A DNA stretch of 64,000 nt, taken from positions 52,627 through 116,626 of the forward strand of contig JAJFFK010000027.1 in assembly GCA_021776655.1 (NCBI GenBank). Reading direction: 5' to 3'. Numbering within the stretch: the stretch's first letter is position 1; each line of letters begins with the position of its first letter. Shown here piece after piece: positions 5,992-14,918 of this stretch. The DNA is from Henriciella sp. (lineage in GTDB: Bacteria > Pseudomonadota > Alphaproteobacteria > Caulobacterales > Hyphomonadaceae). The notes under the pieces were generated by a model. The model had not been told where the DNA came from and made no database searches. It worked only from the letters and a program-made list of their open reading frames with translations. Both the position numbers and the translations under genes were made by a program.

Positions 5992-8900
5992 GTGGCACAG
6001 ATTGTTCTTTCTCAAGCAGGCGCAGCAGCCGGTGCATCATTGTTACCGCAAGGGCTAACCGTATTCGGGCAAACTGTCGCTGGTGCGGCAATTGGTCGGG
6101 CTGTGGGTAATATTGCAGGGCGCGTGATCGACGCGTCACTTGCCTCGGCGGCTGAGGGACCTCGGGTAAAATCCTTGACCGTGATGGAAAGCCGTGAAGG
6201 CGCAGGTATTCCGTCAGTCTTCGGCCGGATGCGAGTTGGTGGGCAAGTGATCTGGGCGTCACGGTTTCGCGAAACCCGCAAAGAGCGATCAGCCGGTAAA
6301 GGCGGCCCGAAAATTGCCGAATACGCCTATAGTGTGAGTTTCGCTGTCGCCTTGTGCCGAGGCCCGATCACACGTGTCGACCGGATCTGGGCAAATGGTG
6401 AACCGGTGGATCTGGCAGGTGTCAATTGGCGACTGTACAATGGCGACGATAGTCAGATGCCTGATCCTCTGATTGAGGCGGTAGAGGGGCCCGGGCAGGT
6501 GCCAGCCTATCGAGGGATTGCCTATGTTGTGTTTGAGGACTTGCCACTAGATGCATTCGGCAATCGGCTACCGCAATTATCCTTTGAGGTCGTCAGAGCA
6601 GGGGAAGTTCGACCCGATAGTCTGCGCCAGACCGTTCAGGGCGTGAATATTATCCCGGCGAGTGGTGAGTTCGTTTATAGCACTGAAGTGGTTCGCGAGC
6701 GCCGTTTCCCGGGGATTGAGCGCGCCCTGAACATGAATAATGGCGATGGCCGGGCCGACTTTTTGCTCTCAATTGACCAGTTGAACAGTGATCTGCCTTT
6801 GGTTCGTGCGGCGGCACTAACCGTGGCCTGGTTTGGTGATGATGTTCAGGCAGGCTCTTGCAAAATTCGACCTGGTGTTGAGACGCAGGACCGCGCGACT
6901 GTGCCTTACGGCTGGAGTGTTGACGGTACGGGTCGCAATTCAGCTCATTTGATTTCACAGACTGATGGCAATGCCAATTTTGGCGGAACGCCGGCAGACA
7001 CCAGTGTTCTGGAGGGGATTACCGCGATGAAAGCGGCCGGCCTGAGCGTGACCCTGTCGCCATTCTTGCTGATGGATAGCGCCGGGTTTCCATGGCGCGG
7101 ACGGATTGGCGTCAGCAGCGATGGAACCGCGCAAACGCGATCCGAGATTGACGCTTTTGTCGGCGATGATGGCGGGTTTGGATTTCGCCACTTCATTTTG
7201 CATCACGCACGACTTGCTGTTCAGGCAGGCGGTGTCGAAGCGATCCTGATCGGATCAGAGATGATTGGATTGACCCGGGTTCGCGATGCGACCGGAGCGT
7301 TTCCATTCGTTGAGGCCTTGGTCGCTATTGCCGCCGAAGTCCGCGCGATTGTTGGCGCAGCGGTCAAGATTTCATATGCGGCCGACTGGACGGAGTATGG
7401 TGCTTACGTGCCCAGCGATGGCAGCGGTGACGTGCTGTTCCCGCTCGATACATTGTGGGCCAGCAGCGATGTCGATTTCGTTGGCGTGGACTGGTATCCG
7501 CCGGTTGGTGATTGGCGAGACGGAAACTTGCATACTGATGCAGTGGCTGGTTATTCTGCGCCGGATGATCCTGCGTATCTATTCGCGAACATGGCAGGTG
7601 GTGAGGCGTTCGATTGGTACTATGCCAATCAAACGGATCGCGATGCGCAAGTGCGCACGCCAATTGTTGATACAGCGCACGGTGAAGATTGGGTGTTTCG
7701 AGCCAAGGATTTGGCTGGTTGGTGGAACGCCGCTCACCATGAGCGCCCTGACGGGATACGTAGTCCTGGCGCGACAGCGTGGATTGCTGGCTCCAAACCT
7801 GTACGTCTGTGTGAGATCGGTTATCCAGCAATAGATCGCGGCGGCAACGCACCCAATCTGTTCTATGATCCGAAAAGTGCTGAAAGCGCTATCCCGCCTT
7901 ATTCCAGCGGGGCCAGAGATGATCTGTTTCAACGCCGTGCTATCTCGGTCGCGCTCGCGTTTTGGCAAGGCCAGAGTCTTGTTGAGGAAGCCCTGGTTTG
8001 GGCATGGGATGGGCGACCTTGGCCGCACTATCCTGTGCGAAGCGATATTTGGAGCGATGGCGAAAATTGGCAGTTTGGACATTGGCTAAACGGGCGTTCG
8101 GGCCTGATTGAGCTGTCTGAAATTGTAGAAGCTTTGGCATCAGATGCGGGTGTGCCCGTTGATGTTCAAGGGCTAAATGGCTTCGTTGAAGGGTTTGCGG
8201 TTGATGGCGTAACCGGGCTGCGTCAGGCCTTAGCGCCTTTGGTCGCGGCCTACGGGATTATTTGTATTGAGCGCGAAGGGGTATTGGTGGTTCACCAGGA
8301 AGGGCAGGGGTTAATCTCATCCGTCCAAAATGTGCGTCTGCTCGAAAGTACAGCCAACTGGACTCACACTGCTTTAGACAAAGTACCGGGCAGGCTGGTG
8401 TTAAATTATGTCAGCGGCGCTGGGGTGTATGAGCCTGCAATTGCTGAAGCGCGCCATGAGGGTGGGGATCGAAGTTACGCAATTCATCTCAACCTGCCTT
8501 TGGTTATGGGTGAGGCGCGGGCGACCCAAATCGCCTCTGACTTGCTCGCGAGGATCGTGACCGCGCAATCAGGCAATGTTGCTTTGGGGCCGGAAGGCCT
8601 GGCTTTTGAACCTGGTGACCGCGTGCAGTTTGCAGATGGCTTTGTCTGGCAGGTTTCAGGATTGAACGATGACGGGCTGGTTCGCCAATTGGCATTGGTA
8701 CCTGATACGGGCGCAGTGGACTTGGTTCGCTTTTCTGAACTTGGCGATCAGATTGCCCCAGCACTGGTGCGTGCTGCACCTGAACTTGTGCTGATTGATG
8801 GGCCTGATTTGCCCGGCCACCAGACCGGCGTCCCGTTGATTGGCGTTGCTGCTGAGCCGTGGCCAGGACGGGTGAATGTTGTCGCCGGGCCAGACCTGAC

Positions 8901-9633
8901 GGTCTTGCGTGATCGTGCCCGGATTGATACCCCAACAGAAATTGGCCAATTGATCAGCGCTCTTCCAGCCGGTCCGCTGGGGCGATGGGACCATGCGTCG
9001 GTTCTTGATGTCATCTTGCCGGGAGCCGATCTTGCATCCCTATCAACTCTGGCCGTGCTGAACGGGGCTGGGTTGCTTCTGGTGCAGGGCGATGCGGGGT
9101 GGGAGTTGCTGGCGTATCAAAGCGCTGAATTGGTTGGTGAGGACCACTGGCAGCTTTCTGGTTTGCTTCGCGGATTACAGGGAAGCCAGACAAGCGGCGC
9201 GACAAGTGGCGCGGTTGTCATCATTGTTGCTTCAGGCTTGATCGAGGCGAGTTTTGCGAGTGAGGAGCAAGGATTGCCATTGCTCTGGGCCGCCAATCAA
9301 GGGCAGCCGGTTAGCTTCACCTATGACAATCTTTCGGGCTTGCCTTGGCGAGTTGGACATTTGCGGGCCACGCCATTGCCGCGTGGCTGGCAGGTAAATT
9401 GGACCCGGCGTGGCCGCGACATTGCAAATAACTGGACCGCTCCAGAGGCCCTGAATGATGGTCTGTTTAAAGTGGAGTTGCGAGTTGGCGGCGTGGTTGT
9501 TGAGGAGCAACAGGTTGCCATAGCGGCTTTTACCACTGCGACGTCGGCCGATGAGGTGAGAGTGGCTGAAATCGGAAGTGATGGCCGTGTGGGGGCCTGG
9601 GCTTCCATTCCGCTGATCGCAGCTTATGTGTGA
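5992..9633 (+). CDS. GTA tail tip/megatron protein with TIM-barrel domain (g15-like)
   Basis: A protein of about 1213 residues matching the large GTA host-specificity protein. The N-terminus (MAQIVLSQAGAAAGASLLPQ, then GRAVGNIAGRVIDASLAS) is the usual small hydrophobic lead, the middle has a GTA TIM-like glycosidase-fold domain (IGSEMIGLTR, VDFVGVDWYPPV, AYGAYV-like segments at about residues 420-520) and the later part a tail_3-type domain. I chose GTG 5992 because GGGGGTG lies upstream and the other starts (GTG 5965, ATG 5980) lie in the terminator. It forms the tail tip and probably contacts the recipient. Confidence 0.92.
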   Translation: MAQIVLSQAGAAAGASLLPQGLTVFGQTVAGAAIGRAVGNIAGRVIDASLASAAEGPRVKSLTVMESREGAGIPSVFGRMRVGGQVIWASRFRETRKERSAGKGGPKIAEYAYSVSFAVALCRGPITRVDRIWANGEPVDLAGVNWRLYNGDDSQMPDPLIEAVEGPGQVPAYRGIAYVVFEDLPLDAFGNRLPQLSFEVVRAGEVRPDSLRQTVQGVNIIPASGEFVYSTEVVRERRFPGIERALNMNNGDGRADFLLSIDQLNSDLPLVRAAALTVAWFGDDVQAGSCKIRPGVETQDRATVPYGWSVDGTGRNSAHLISQTDGNANFGGTPADTSVLEGITAMKAAGLSVTLSPFLLMDSAGFPWRGRIGVSSDGTAQTRSEIDAFVGDDGGFGFRHFILHHARLAVQAGGVEAILIGSEMIGLTRVRDATGAFPFVEALVAIAAEVRAIVGAAVKISYAADWTEYGAYVPSDGSGDVLFPLDTLWASSDVDFVGVDWYPPVGDWRDGNLHTDAVAGYSAPDDPAYLFANMAGGEAFDWYYANQTDRDAQVRTPIVDTAHGEDWVFRAKDLAGWWNAAHHERPDGIRSPGATAWIAGSKPVRLCEIGYPAIDRGGNAPNLFYDPKSAESAIPPYSSGARDDLFQRRAISVALAFWQGQSLVEEALVWAWDGRPWPHYPVRSDIWSDGENWQFGHWLNGRSGLIELSEIVEALASDAGVPVDVQGLNGFVEGFAVDGVTGLRQALAPLVAAYGIICIEREGVLVVHQEGQGLISSVQNVRLLESTANWTHTALDKVPGRLVLNYVSGAGVYEPAIAEARHEGGDRSYAIHLNLPLVMGEARATQIASDLLARIVTAQSGNVALGPEGLAFEPGDRVQFADGFVWQVSGLNDDGLVRQLALVPDTGAVDLVRFSELGDQIAPALVRAAPELVLIDGPDLPGHQTGVPLIGVAAEPWPGRVNVVAGPDLTVLRDRARIDTPTEIGQLISALPAGPLGRWDHASVLDVILPGADLASLSTLAVLNGAGLLLVQGDAGWELLAYQSAELVGEDHWQLSGLLRGLQGSQTSGATSGAVVIIVASGLIEASFASEEQGLPLLWAANQGQPVSFTYDNLSGLPWRVGHLRATPLPRGWQVNWTRRGRDIANNWTAPEALNDGLFKVELRVGGVVVEEQQVAIAAFTTATSADEVRVAEIGSDGRVGAWASIPLIAAYV

Positions 9634-9666
9634 GCGCTGAGGCAACTGGCTAATCTACGGTGTTCT

Positions 9667-10509
9667 ATGAGCAAGGATCTTTATGCTATTCTTGGCGTCT
9701 CTCGCACCGCGAGCCACAGCGATATACGGCGGGCCTATAAGCGCAAAGCCAAAGACTTGCACCCTGATTTGAACCCTGGAGACAAGGTGAAATCTGACGG
9801 CTTCAAAGCTGCCTCAGCGGCCTATGAGATTCTGGGTGATGACGCCAAGCGGGCGCAGTATGATCGCGGGGAAATCGACGCTGATGGCAACACCAAAGGG
9901 TACACCGGTCCTGAAGCGGGTGGGTTTGGCGGTTTTGAGCATGCCGGTGGACAGGGCGATGCGTTTGAAGACATTCTGTCGGGCATGTTCGGAGGCGGGC
10001 GACGCAGGCCCGGACCGCGAAAAGGCGCTGACATGCGATACCGGGTTGAGATCGCATTTGAGGACGCAGTGCTTGGGGCCAAGCGCGATATGACGATGGC
10101 CGATGGTCGTAAACTGAGCGTTTCAATCCCTGCTGGGATCGAAAATGGCCGAACGATGAGGCTGAAAAGCCAAGGCCAACCATCTCCGAGTGGCGGGCCT
10201 CCAGGCGATGCGCTGCTCGAGATTAAAATCCGTGACAATCCAACCTGGGTTCGTAAGGGCGTTGATCTTCATATGACCATTCCAGTACCACTTCGTACGG
10301 CCATATTGGGCGGGTCTATTGAAGTTGCAACACCTGCGGGGCCAGTTGCTTTGAAGGTTCCAGAAGGGTCAAACTCAGGCTCGGTTCTGAGATTACGCCA
10401 TAAGGGTGTGCAAGTGTCGCCGCGCGCGGGACATTTATATGTTCGCCTGGAAGTGCTAATTGAGGACCCGAAGGATACAAAATTAAAGGCATGGGCGCGT
10501 GATGTGTGA
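9667..10509 (+). CDS. J-domain chaperone, DnaJ/CbpA-like without zinc finger
   Basis: A 280-residue protein: J domain at residues 1-70 with the HPD signature (DLHPDLNPGD) and the DLYAILGVSRTAS opening, a Gly/Phe/Pro linker (GFGGFEHAGGQGD, FGGGRRRPG), then a DnaJ C-terminal substrate-binding domain from about residue 115. The CxxCxGxG zinc repeats of true DnaJ are absent, so it is a class B (CbpA-like) co-chaperone that would stimulate a DnaK. It starts 33 bases after the GTA tip gene on the same strand and might be co-transcribed. Confidence 0.9.
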   Translation: MSKDLYAILGVSRTASHSDIRRAYKRKAKDLHPDLNPGDKVKSDGFKAASAAYEILGDDAKRAQYDRGEIDADGNTKGYTGPEAGGFGGFEHAGGQGDAFEDILSGMFGGGRRRPGPRKGADMRYRVEIAFEDAVLGAKRDMTMADGRKLSVSIPAGIENGRTMRLKSQGQPSPSGGPPGDALLEIKIRDNPTWVRKGVDLHMTIPVPLRTAILGGSIEVATPAGPVALKVPEGSNSGSVLRLRHKGVQVSPRAGHLYVRLEVLIEDPKDTKLKAWARDV

Positions 10510-10583
10510 TGCCCGGATATCAACAGCGCTGAAATGAAGTATTCACCATCCATTCAGAGCTGTTGAGGCATATGGAACTTGTG

Positions 10584-10895
10584 ATGAAAAAAATGATTCT
10601 ATCTCTTGCGCTGGGTCTGCTGGGTGTGGCCAGTTTGCCGATTGTTGCTCAGGCACAACTGGGAAACTCGTTTACGGCTGACGAAGCTCGAAACGCGCGC
10701 GATAAGGGCGATGTCGTTCCGCTTAAGGACATCTTCCGCAGACTGAAACGCCAGCATGGTGGCTATCAGGTCGATGCAAACCTGTTCAATCGGGGCGGTG
10801 GACAAGTTTATGTTATTGACTGGATGACCGAAAAAGGTGAGCGCGTTCGATTTACAATTGATGCCAAGTCTGGACGTGTGCTGTCATCAAGCTAG
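10584..10895 (+). CDS. Small periplasmic PepSY-like protein
   Basis: A 103-residue protein with a signal peptide (KKMILSLALGLLGVASLPIVAQA) and a single PepSY-like domain (VPLKDIFRRLKRQHGGYQVDANLF, then YVIDWMTEKGERVRFTIDAKSGRVL). ATG 10584 is preferred because the signal peptide then begins with its lysines; ATG 10572 is also possible. It stands ten bases before a response regulator and kinase gene pair, a place where small periplasmic modulators of PhoQ/FeuQ-type kinases occur. A sensing role is inferred from position. Confidence 0.8.
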   Translation: MKKMILSLALGLLGVASLPIVAQAQLGNSFTADEARNARDKGDVVPLKDIFRRLKRQHGGYQVDANLFNRGGGQVYVIDWMTEKGERVRFTIDAKSGRVLSSS

Positions 10896-10904
10896 GATAA
10901 ATAC

Positions 10905-11591
10905 ATGAGAATTCTTGTTGTTGAAGACGAAGCGGATCTGCGTCGCCAATTAGCGGATGCGTTGACCCATGCTGGATATGCAGTCGATCTGGCCGCAGAT
11001 GGTGAGGACGGTCACTTTCTGGGCGATACCGAGCCCTATGATGCGGTGATCCTGGATCTAGGCCTACCCAAGATGGACGGTGTGACCATCCTCGAGCGTT
11101 GGCGCGAAGATGGTAAGACATTTCCCGTCATGATCCTGACCGCACGTGATCGTTGGAGCGAGAAGGTTGCAGGCTTTGATGCTGGCGCCGATGATTATGT
11201 CACCAAACCATTTTATACAGAGGAAGTTCTGGCGCGGTTGCGAGCACTTTTGCGACGGGCCACTGGACACGCGGTTGCTGCGATAGAGGCGGGCCGATTG
11301 CGGCTGGACACGCGGGCTGCCCGGGCGACAGTCGATGGCAACCCGATTAAGCTTACAGCCCACGAGTATAAAGTTCTCAGTTATCTCATCCATCACCAGG
11401 GGCGGGTCATTCCACGCACGGAGCTGGTTGAACATATCTATGATCAGGACTTTGATCGCGATTCCAATACGATCGAGGTCTTCATTGGGCGGTTACGGAA
11501 AAAAATTGGTGGTGACCGCATCCAGACAGAGCGCGGCTTGGGCTACCGGCTTATCATCCCAGATGAGGAACGCGTAGGCGGTGTTGTTTAG
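10905..11591 (+). CDS. OmpR/PhoP-family response regulator
   Basis: A 228-residue regulator: receiver domain (residues 1-115) with acidic pocket EDE, phospho-acceptor Asp51 (VILDLGLPKMDG) and the conserved Lys in YVTKPF, followed by a winged-helix DNA-binding domain (LTAHEYKVLSYLIHHQGRVI and FIGRLRKKIGGDRIQT). It is the partner of the kinase that begins 25 bases downstream; the pair resembles PhoP/PhoQ or FeuP/FeuQ. Target genes are not visible. Confidence 0.93.
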   Translation: MRILVVEDEADLRRQLADALTHAGYAVDLAADGEDGHFLGDTEPYDAVILDLGLPKMDGVTILERWREDGKTFPVMILTARDRWSEKVAGFDAGADDYVTKPFYTEEVLARLRALLRRATGHAVAAIEAGRLRLDTRAARATVDGNPIKLTAHEYKVLSYLIHHQGRVIPRTELVEHIYDQDFDRDSNTIEVFIGRLRKKIGGDRIQTERGLGYRLIIPDEERVGGVV

Positions 11592-11616
11592 CGCTGAGTC
11601 TGATTGAGCTGGGCAA

Positions 11617-13029
11617 ATGCATAACGAGCATCCCCAAAAGGCACGTTTAAGTCAGTTGTCATTGGCACAGCGTATTTTGATCGGTGCGCTCTTGTGGAGT
11701 ATCGTTATTGTTGTTGGCGGCGTTATTGCCATGTCGGCGGTTTACCAAGCCCAAACACAGGGCCTTCTTGATGATGAGCTTGATTCGACCCTGGTGACAC
11801 TTGCGCGGGCGATTGAGCCGGTGCCGGACAATAGCGGCCGCATCCGGGATATACCTGAGAAGCTACCTTCAGATGCAAAATATGAAACGCCTTTATCGGG
11901 CAAGTATTGGGTGATCATTGCGGTCGATGGTGCGGGTCAGCTGGAGGGTGATATTCGGCCGCGCAGTGTCTGGGACGGTGAGGTTCCGCTGCCAGATGGG
12001 TTGGCAGAGTTGGCGCTGGCTCAGCCAGGTGTCATTGCGCGCGGCAATGGGGAAGGCCCTGCCGGTGAAATTATTCGTGCGGCGGTGCAGGCTGTGACTA
12101 TTCCCAACCGAGAAAACCCGATCCTGCTTGTTGCCGCCGCAGATCGAACCCTGACTGACCAAGGGGCAAGTCGACTGCGTACGTTTCTGCTGGTTGCAAT
12201 GACGATGTTGGCTGGCGGCGCGCTTTTGGCCATGGCTTTAGGGTTGCGCTACGCGTTGCGCCCACTTCAGAGAATTCAGCTTGATATTGCAGATGTCCGA
12301 GAGGGGCGCAGAGCGGCGCTTCAAGGAGACTATCCACGCGAAGTTCAACCCCTCACCGAAGAATTGAACAAACTATTGGAGCATAACCGCTCGGTTGTTT
12401 CGCGCGCCAGGACGCATGTTGGCAATCTTGCTCATGCCTTGAAGACCCCTTTGGCGGTCCTGCGTAATGAAGCATCAGGGCAGACCCAACTTGACGATGT
12501 TGTGCGTCGGCAAACCGAATCCATGCGCGCGAATGTCGATCATTATTTGGTTCGCGCTCAGGTCGCCGCAAGGGCTGAAGCTCTTGGCGCACGCACGCAG
12601 TTAGCAGAGCCTGTGCAGGGGCTCGTTCGCATGATGAACAAGCTTTTTGAGCGTGAAGGCAAACATGTTTCCGCGTCTATTGAATCCGATGTTTTTGTAC
12701 GAGCCGAGCAACAGGATCTAGAGGAGATGCTTGGCAACTTGCTGGATAATGCCTGCAAATGGGCCGCTAGCAAGGTCGAGGTTTTTGCCGAAAGATTCGA
12801 GAACGAAACCGTTCTTATTCATGTCGATGATGATGGTCCTGGTCTCGCACCAGACCAGTGGGAGCAAGCGGTTAAGCGCGGTGTTCGCCTTGATGAAACG
12901 GCCCCCGGCACAGGGCTGGGCTTATCGATTGTCGCCGATATAGCGGATATGAATGCTGGCGATCTGAAGTTATCGGAAAGCCCGCTGGGTGGCTTGCGCG
13001 CCACCTTATCTATGCGACGCGCCGACTGA
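11617..13029 (+). CDS. PhoQ/FeuQ-like sensor histidine kinase
   Basis: A 470-residue membrane kinase: TM1 near residues 18-42, a periplasmic domain of about 140 residues, TM2 near 190-210, a HAMP region, and a dimerisation domain with phospho-accepting His273 in the sequence NLAHALKTPLAVLRNE. That H-box (LAHxLKTPLAVL) is characteristic of the PhoQ family. The ATPase domain has N (LGNLLDNACKWA), DDDGPGL and GTGLGLSIV boxes. It follows its regulator and the PepSY protein gene in one operon. Confidence 0.92.
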   Translation: MHNEHPQKARLSQLSLAQRILIGALLWSIVIVVGGVIAMSAVYQAQTQGLLDDELDSTLVTLARAIEPVPDNSGRIRDIPEKLPSDAKYETPLSGKYWVIIAVDGAGQLEGDIRPRSVWDGEVPLPDGLAELALAQPGVIARGNGEGPAGEIIRAAVQAVTIPNRENPILLVAAADRTLTDQGASRLRTFLLVAMTMLAGGALLAMALGLRYALRPLQRIQLDIADVREGRRAALQGDYPREVQPLTEELNKLLEHNRSVVSRARTHVGNLAHALKTPLAVLRNEASGQTQLDDVVRRQTESMRANVDHYLVRAQVAARAEALGARTQLAEPVQGLVRMMNKLFEREGKHVSASIESDVFVRAEQQDLEEMLGNLLDNACKWAASKVEVFAERFENETVLIHVDDDGPGLAPDQWEQAVKRGVRLDETAPGTGLGLSIVADIADMNAGDLKLSESPLGGLRATLSMRRAD

Positions 13030-13079
13030 ACGATCTTGCCGCAGTGGTCGCCGCGAGCAAAGACTGTATAGACCAATTC

Positions 13080-13514
13080 ATGAGAGCGCGAACCAAACGA
13101 CTTTACGCCTTTGGGCTAGCTGCTACGCTGGTTGTCGCGGCTGTGGCTTTGGCGTGGGTTGGGTTGGGTCGTCATGCAGACCTGTTTTACACACCTCAAT
13201 TACTTGTTGAGCGCGGTATGCCCGACGCAGGAAAGCGGGTCAGGGTCGGCGGGTTCGTCGAAACTGGATCTCTGGTCAATGGCGACGGTGCCGAAATACG
13301 GTTCAATATAGTTGATGGTTCGGGTGAGACTGTTTTGGTATCCTATACAGGCTTAACCCCTGATCTGTTTCGTGAAGGTGAAGGGGTCGTCGCAACGGGC
13401 CAATTTGAAACTGGAAGTCGCTTGTTCGTTGCCGAAGAAATTCTCGCGAAACATGATGAAAACTATCAGCCTCGCGAATTGCAGGATTTAGGCCCCAAAG
13501 GGGCTGCGTATTAG
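13080..13514 (+). CDS. ccmE: Cytochrome c maturation heme chaperone CcmE
   Basis: A 144-residue protein with one N-terminal membrane anchor (KRLYAFGLAATLVVAAVALAWVG) and the OB-fold of CcmE: RVGGFVETGSL, FNIVDG, VSYTGLTPDLFREGEGVVATG. The covalent heme-binding histidine is present in LAKHDENYQP, with the tyrosine that serves as axial ligand. It carries heme to apocytochromes c in the periplasm. Other ccm genes are not in the window. Start ATG 13080 was chosen over an upstream GTG because it begins the anchor directly. It follows the kinase gene by 50 bases. Confidence 0.9.
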   Translation: MRARTKRLYAFGLAATLVVAAVALAWVGLGRHADLFYTPQLLVERGMPDAGKRVRVGGFVETGSLVNGDGAEIRFNIVDGSGETVLVSYTGLTPDLFREGEGVVATGQFETGSRLFVAEEILAKHDENYQPRELQDLGPKGAAY

Positions 13515-13607
13515 TGTGAACTCAGCTCACAACTTTGCGATGTTGGGTTGACTGGTAACATGTGCCTGACCGCCCTACCTATAATACAGGTAGATGGAAG
13601 CGAGTTG

Positions 13608-14834
13608 ATGACCAGCCAAAAAATTGAGTTCGAAAACACCGACGGCCTGATTCTATCTGGCGTACTCGAAATACCCGAGGCCGAAGCGCATGTCTGGGCC
13701 GTATTTGCGCATTGCTTTACCTGCTCAAAGAATAGTCTTGCCGCAAGTCGCATAGCGCGGGCATTTGCGTCGCGTGGAATCGGAGTTTTGCGCTTTGATT
13801 TTACCGGCCTTGGTGAGTCCAGCGGCGAGTTTTCAAAGACGAGCTTCTCGTCAAATGTTGATGACCTTCTGGCTGCAACGGCTTGGATGGAGCAATCGGG
13901 ACGCGGCGTAGGGTTGCTGGTTGGGCATTCGCTTGGCGGTGCTGCGGTGGTTGTCGCAGCAAACAGATTGCCGAACGTGAAAGCAGTGGCAACCCTCGGC
14001 GCACCGTCAAATGCCGAACACGTTATTGCGCAGTTTGACCAACACATTCCAGAAATAGAAAATCGCGGTGAGGCTGAGGTGAACTTGGCCGGGCGTCCAT
14101 TCACGCTTCGAAAATCATTCGTAGATGATGTGAAGGGCGCGAAAGTACGCGACGCTGCTGCTGGGTTGAATCGCCCATTTCTGGTTATGCACTCACCAAC
14201 AGATCAGGTTGTCAGTATTGATAACGCGACTGAATTATTTGTATCTGCAAAGCATCCTAAGAGCTTTGTTAGCCTCGATGACGCGGATCACCTGATGACC
14301 CGTGCAAGCGATGCGACCTTTGCCGCTGATGTCATTTCAAGCTGGTCCGGTCGTTATTTTGATCCTCCCCAAAAAGCAAACACCTCTCCTGAACAATCGT
14401 ATGACGTTATTGTGCGTGAAACCGGGCAGTCTGGACCTTTCCAGAATGAGGTATTCGTAGATGGTATCAGGTCTCTCGCCGATGAACCGGTTCGGGTTGG
14501 CGGTGCTGGCACCGGGCCAGACCCTTATGCCTTGGTGTCATCTGGGCTTGGCGCTTGCACCTCTATGACGCTGCGTATGTACGCCGACCGCAAAGGGTGG
14601 CCGCTAGAACGGGTTACAGTGCATTTGAACCATCGCAAGGCTCATATGGAAGACTGCATCGATTGCGGTCCCAACAGTAAGGTAGATGTCTTTACGCGAG
14701 AGATTTTGATTGAAGGTGACTTGTCCGATGAGCAGAGGTCGAGACTGTTGGAAATCGCGGATCGTTGCCCAGTACACCGAACGCTGGAATCGGAGGCTGT
14801 TATTGAAACGCAAGCCGTCATACAATCGGCTTAA
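13608..14834 (+). CDS. Alpha/beta hydrolase-OsmC fusion protein
   Basis: A 408-residue fusion. Residues 1-250 form an alpha/beta hydrolase with nucleophile Ser108 (GHSLGGAAV), an acid in SPTDQVV and a histidine in DDADHL. Residues 260-408 form an OsmC-type thiol peroxidase domain with its two redox cysteines (GLGACTSMTLRMYA and RCPVHRTLE). The architecture is known in proteobacteria; substrates are not established, but OsmC domains reduce organic hydroperoxides and the hydrolase could release acyl peroxides. Start ATG 13608 has GGAAG upstream. It appears to be a separate unit, 93 bases after ccmE. Confidence 0.9.
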   Translation: MTSQKIEFENTDGLILSGVLEIPEAEAHVWAVFAHCFTCSKNSLAASRIARAFASRGIGVLRFDFTGLGESSGEFSKTSFSSNVDDLLAATAWMEQSGRGVGLLVGHSLGGAAVVVAANRLPNVKAVATLGAPSNAEHVIAQFDQHIPEIENRGEAEVNLAGRPFTLRKSFVDDVKGAKVRDAAAGLNRPFLVMHSPTDQVVSIDNATELFVSAKHPKSFVSLDDADHLMTRASDATFAADVISSWSGRYFDPPQKANTSPEQSYDVIVRETGQSGPFQNEVFVDGIRSLADEPVRVGGAGTGPDPYALVSSGLGACTSMTLRMYADRKGWPLERVTVHLNHRKAHMEDCIDCGPNSKVDVFTREILIEGDLSDEQRSRLLEIADRCPVHRTLESEAVIETQAVIQSA

Positions 14835-14918
14835 TGATCTTTAATGAGTGTTAGGCTGTTACTTTCGTAAAAGAAGTTACAGATAGGACTAAGAATTGTC
14901 TTGGAGGCATAGAACGCT

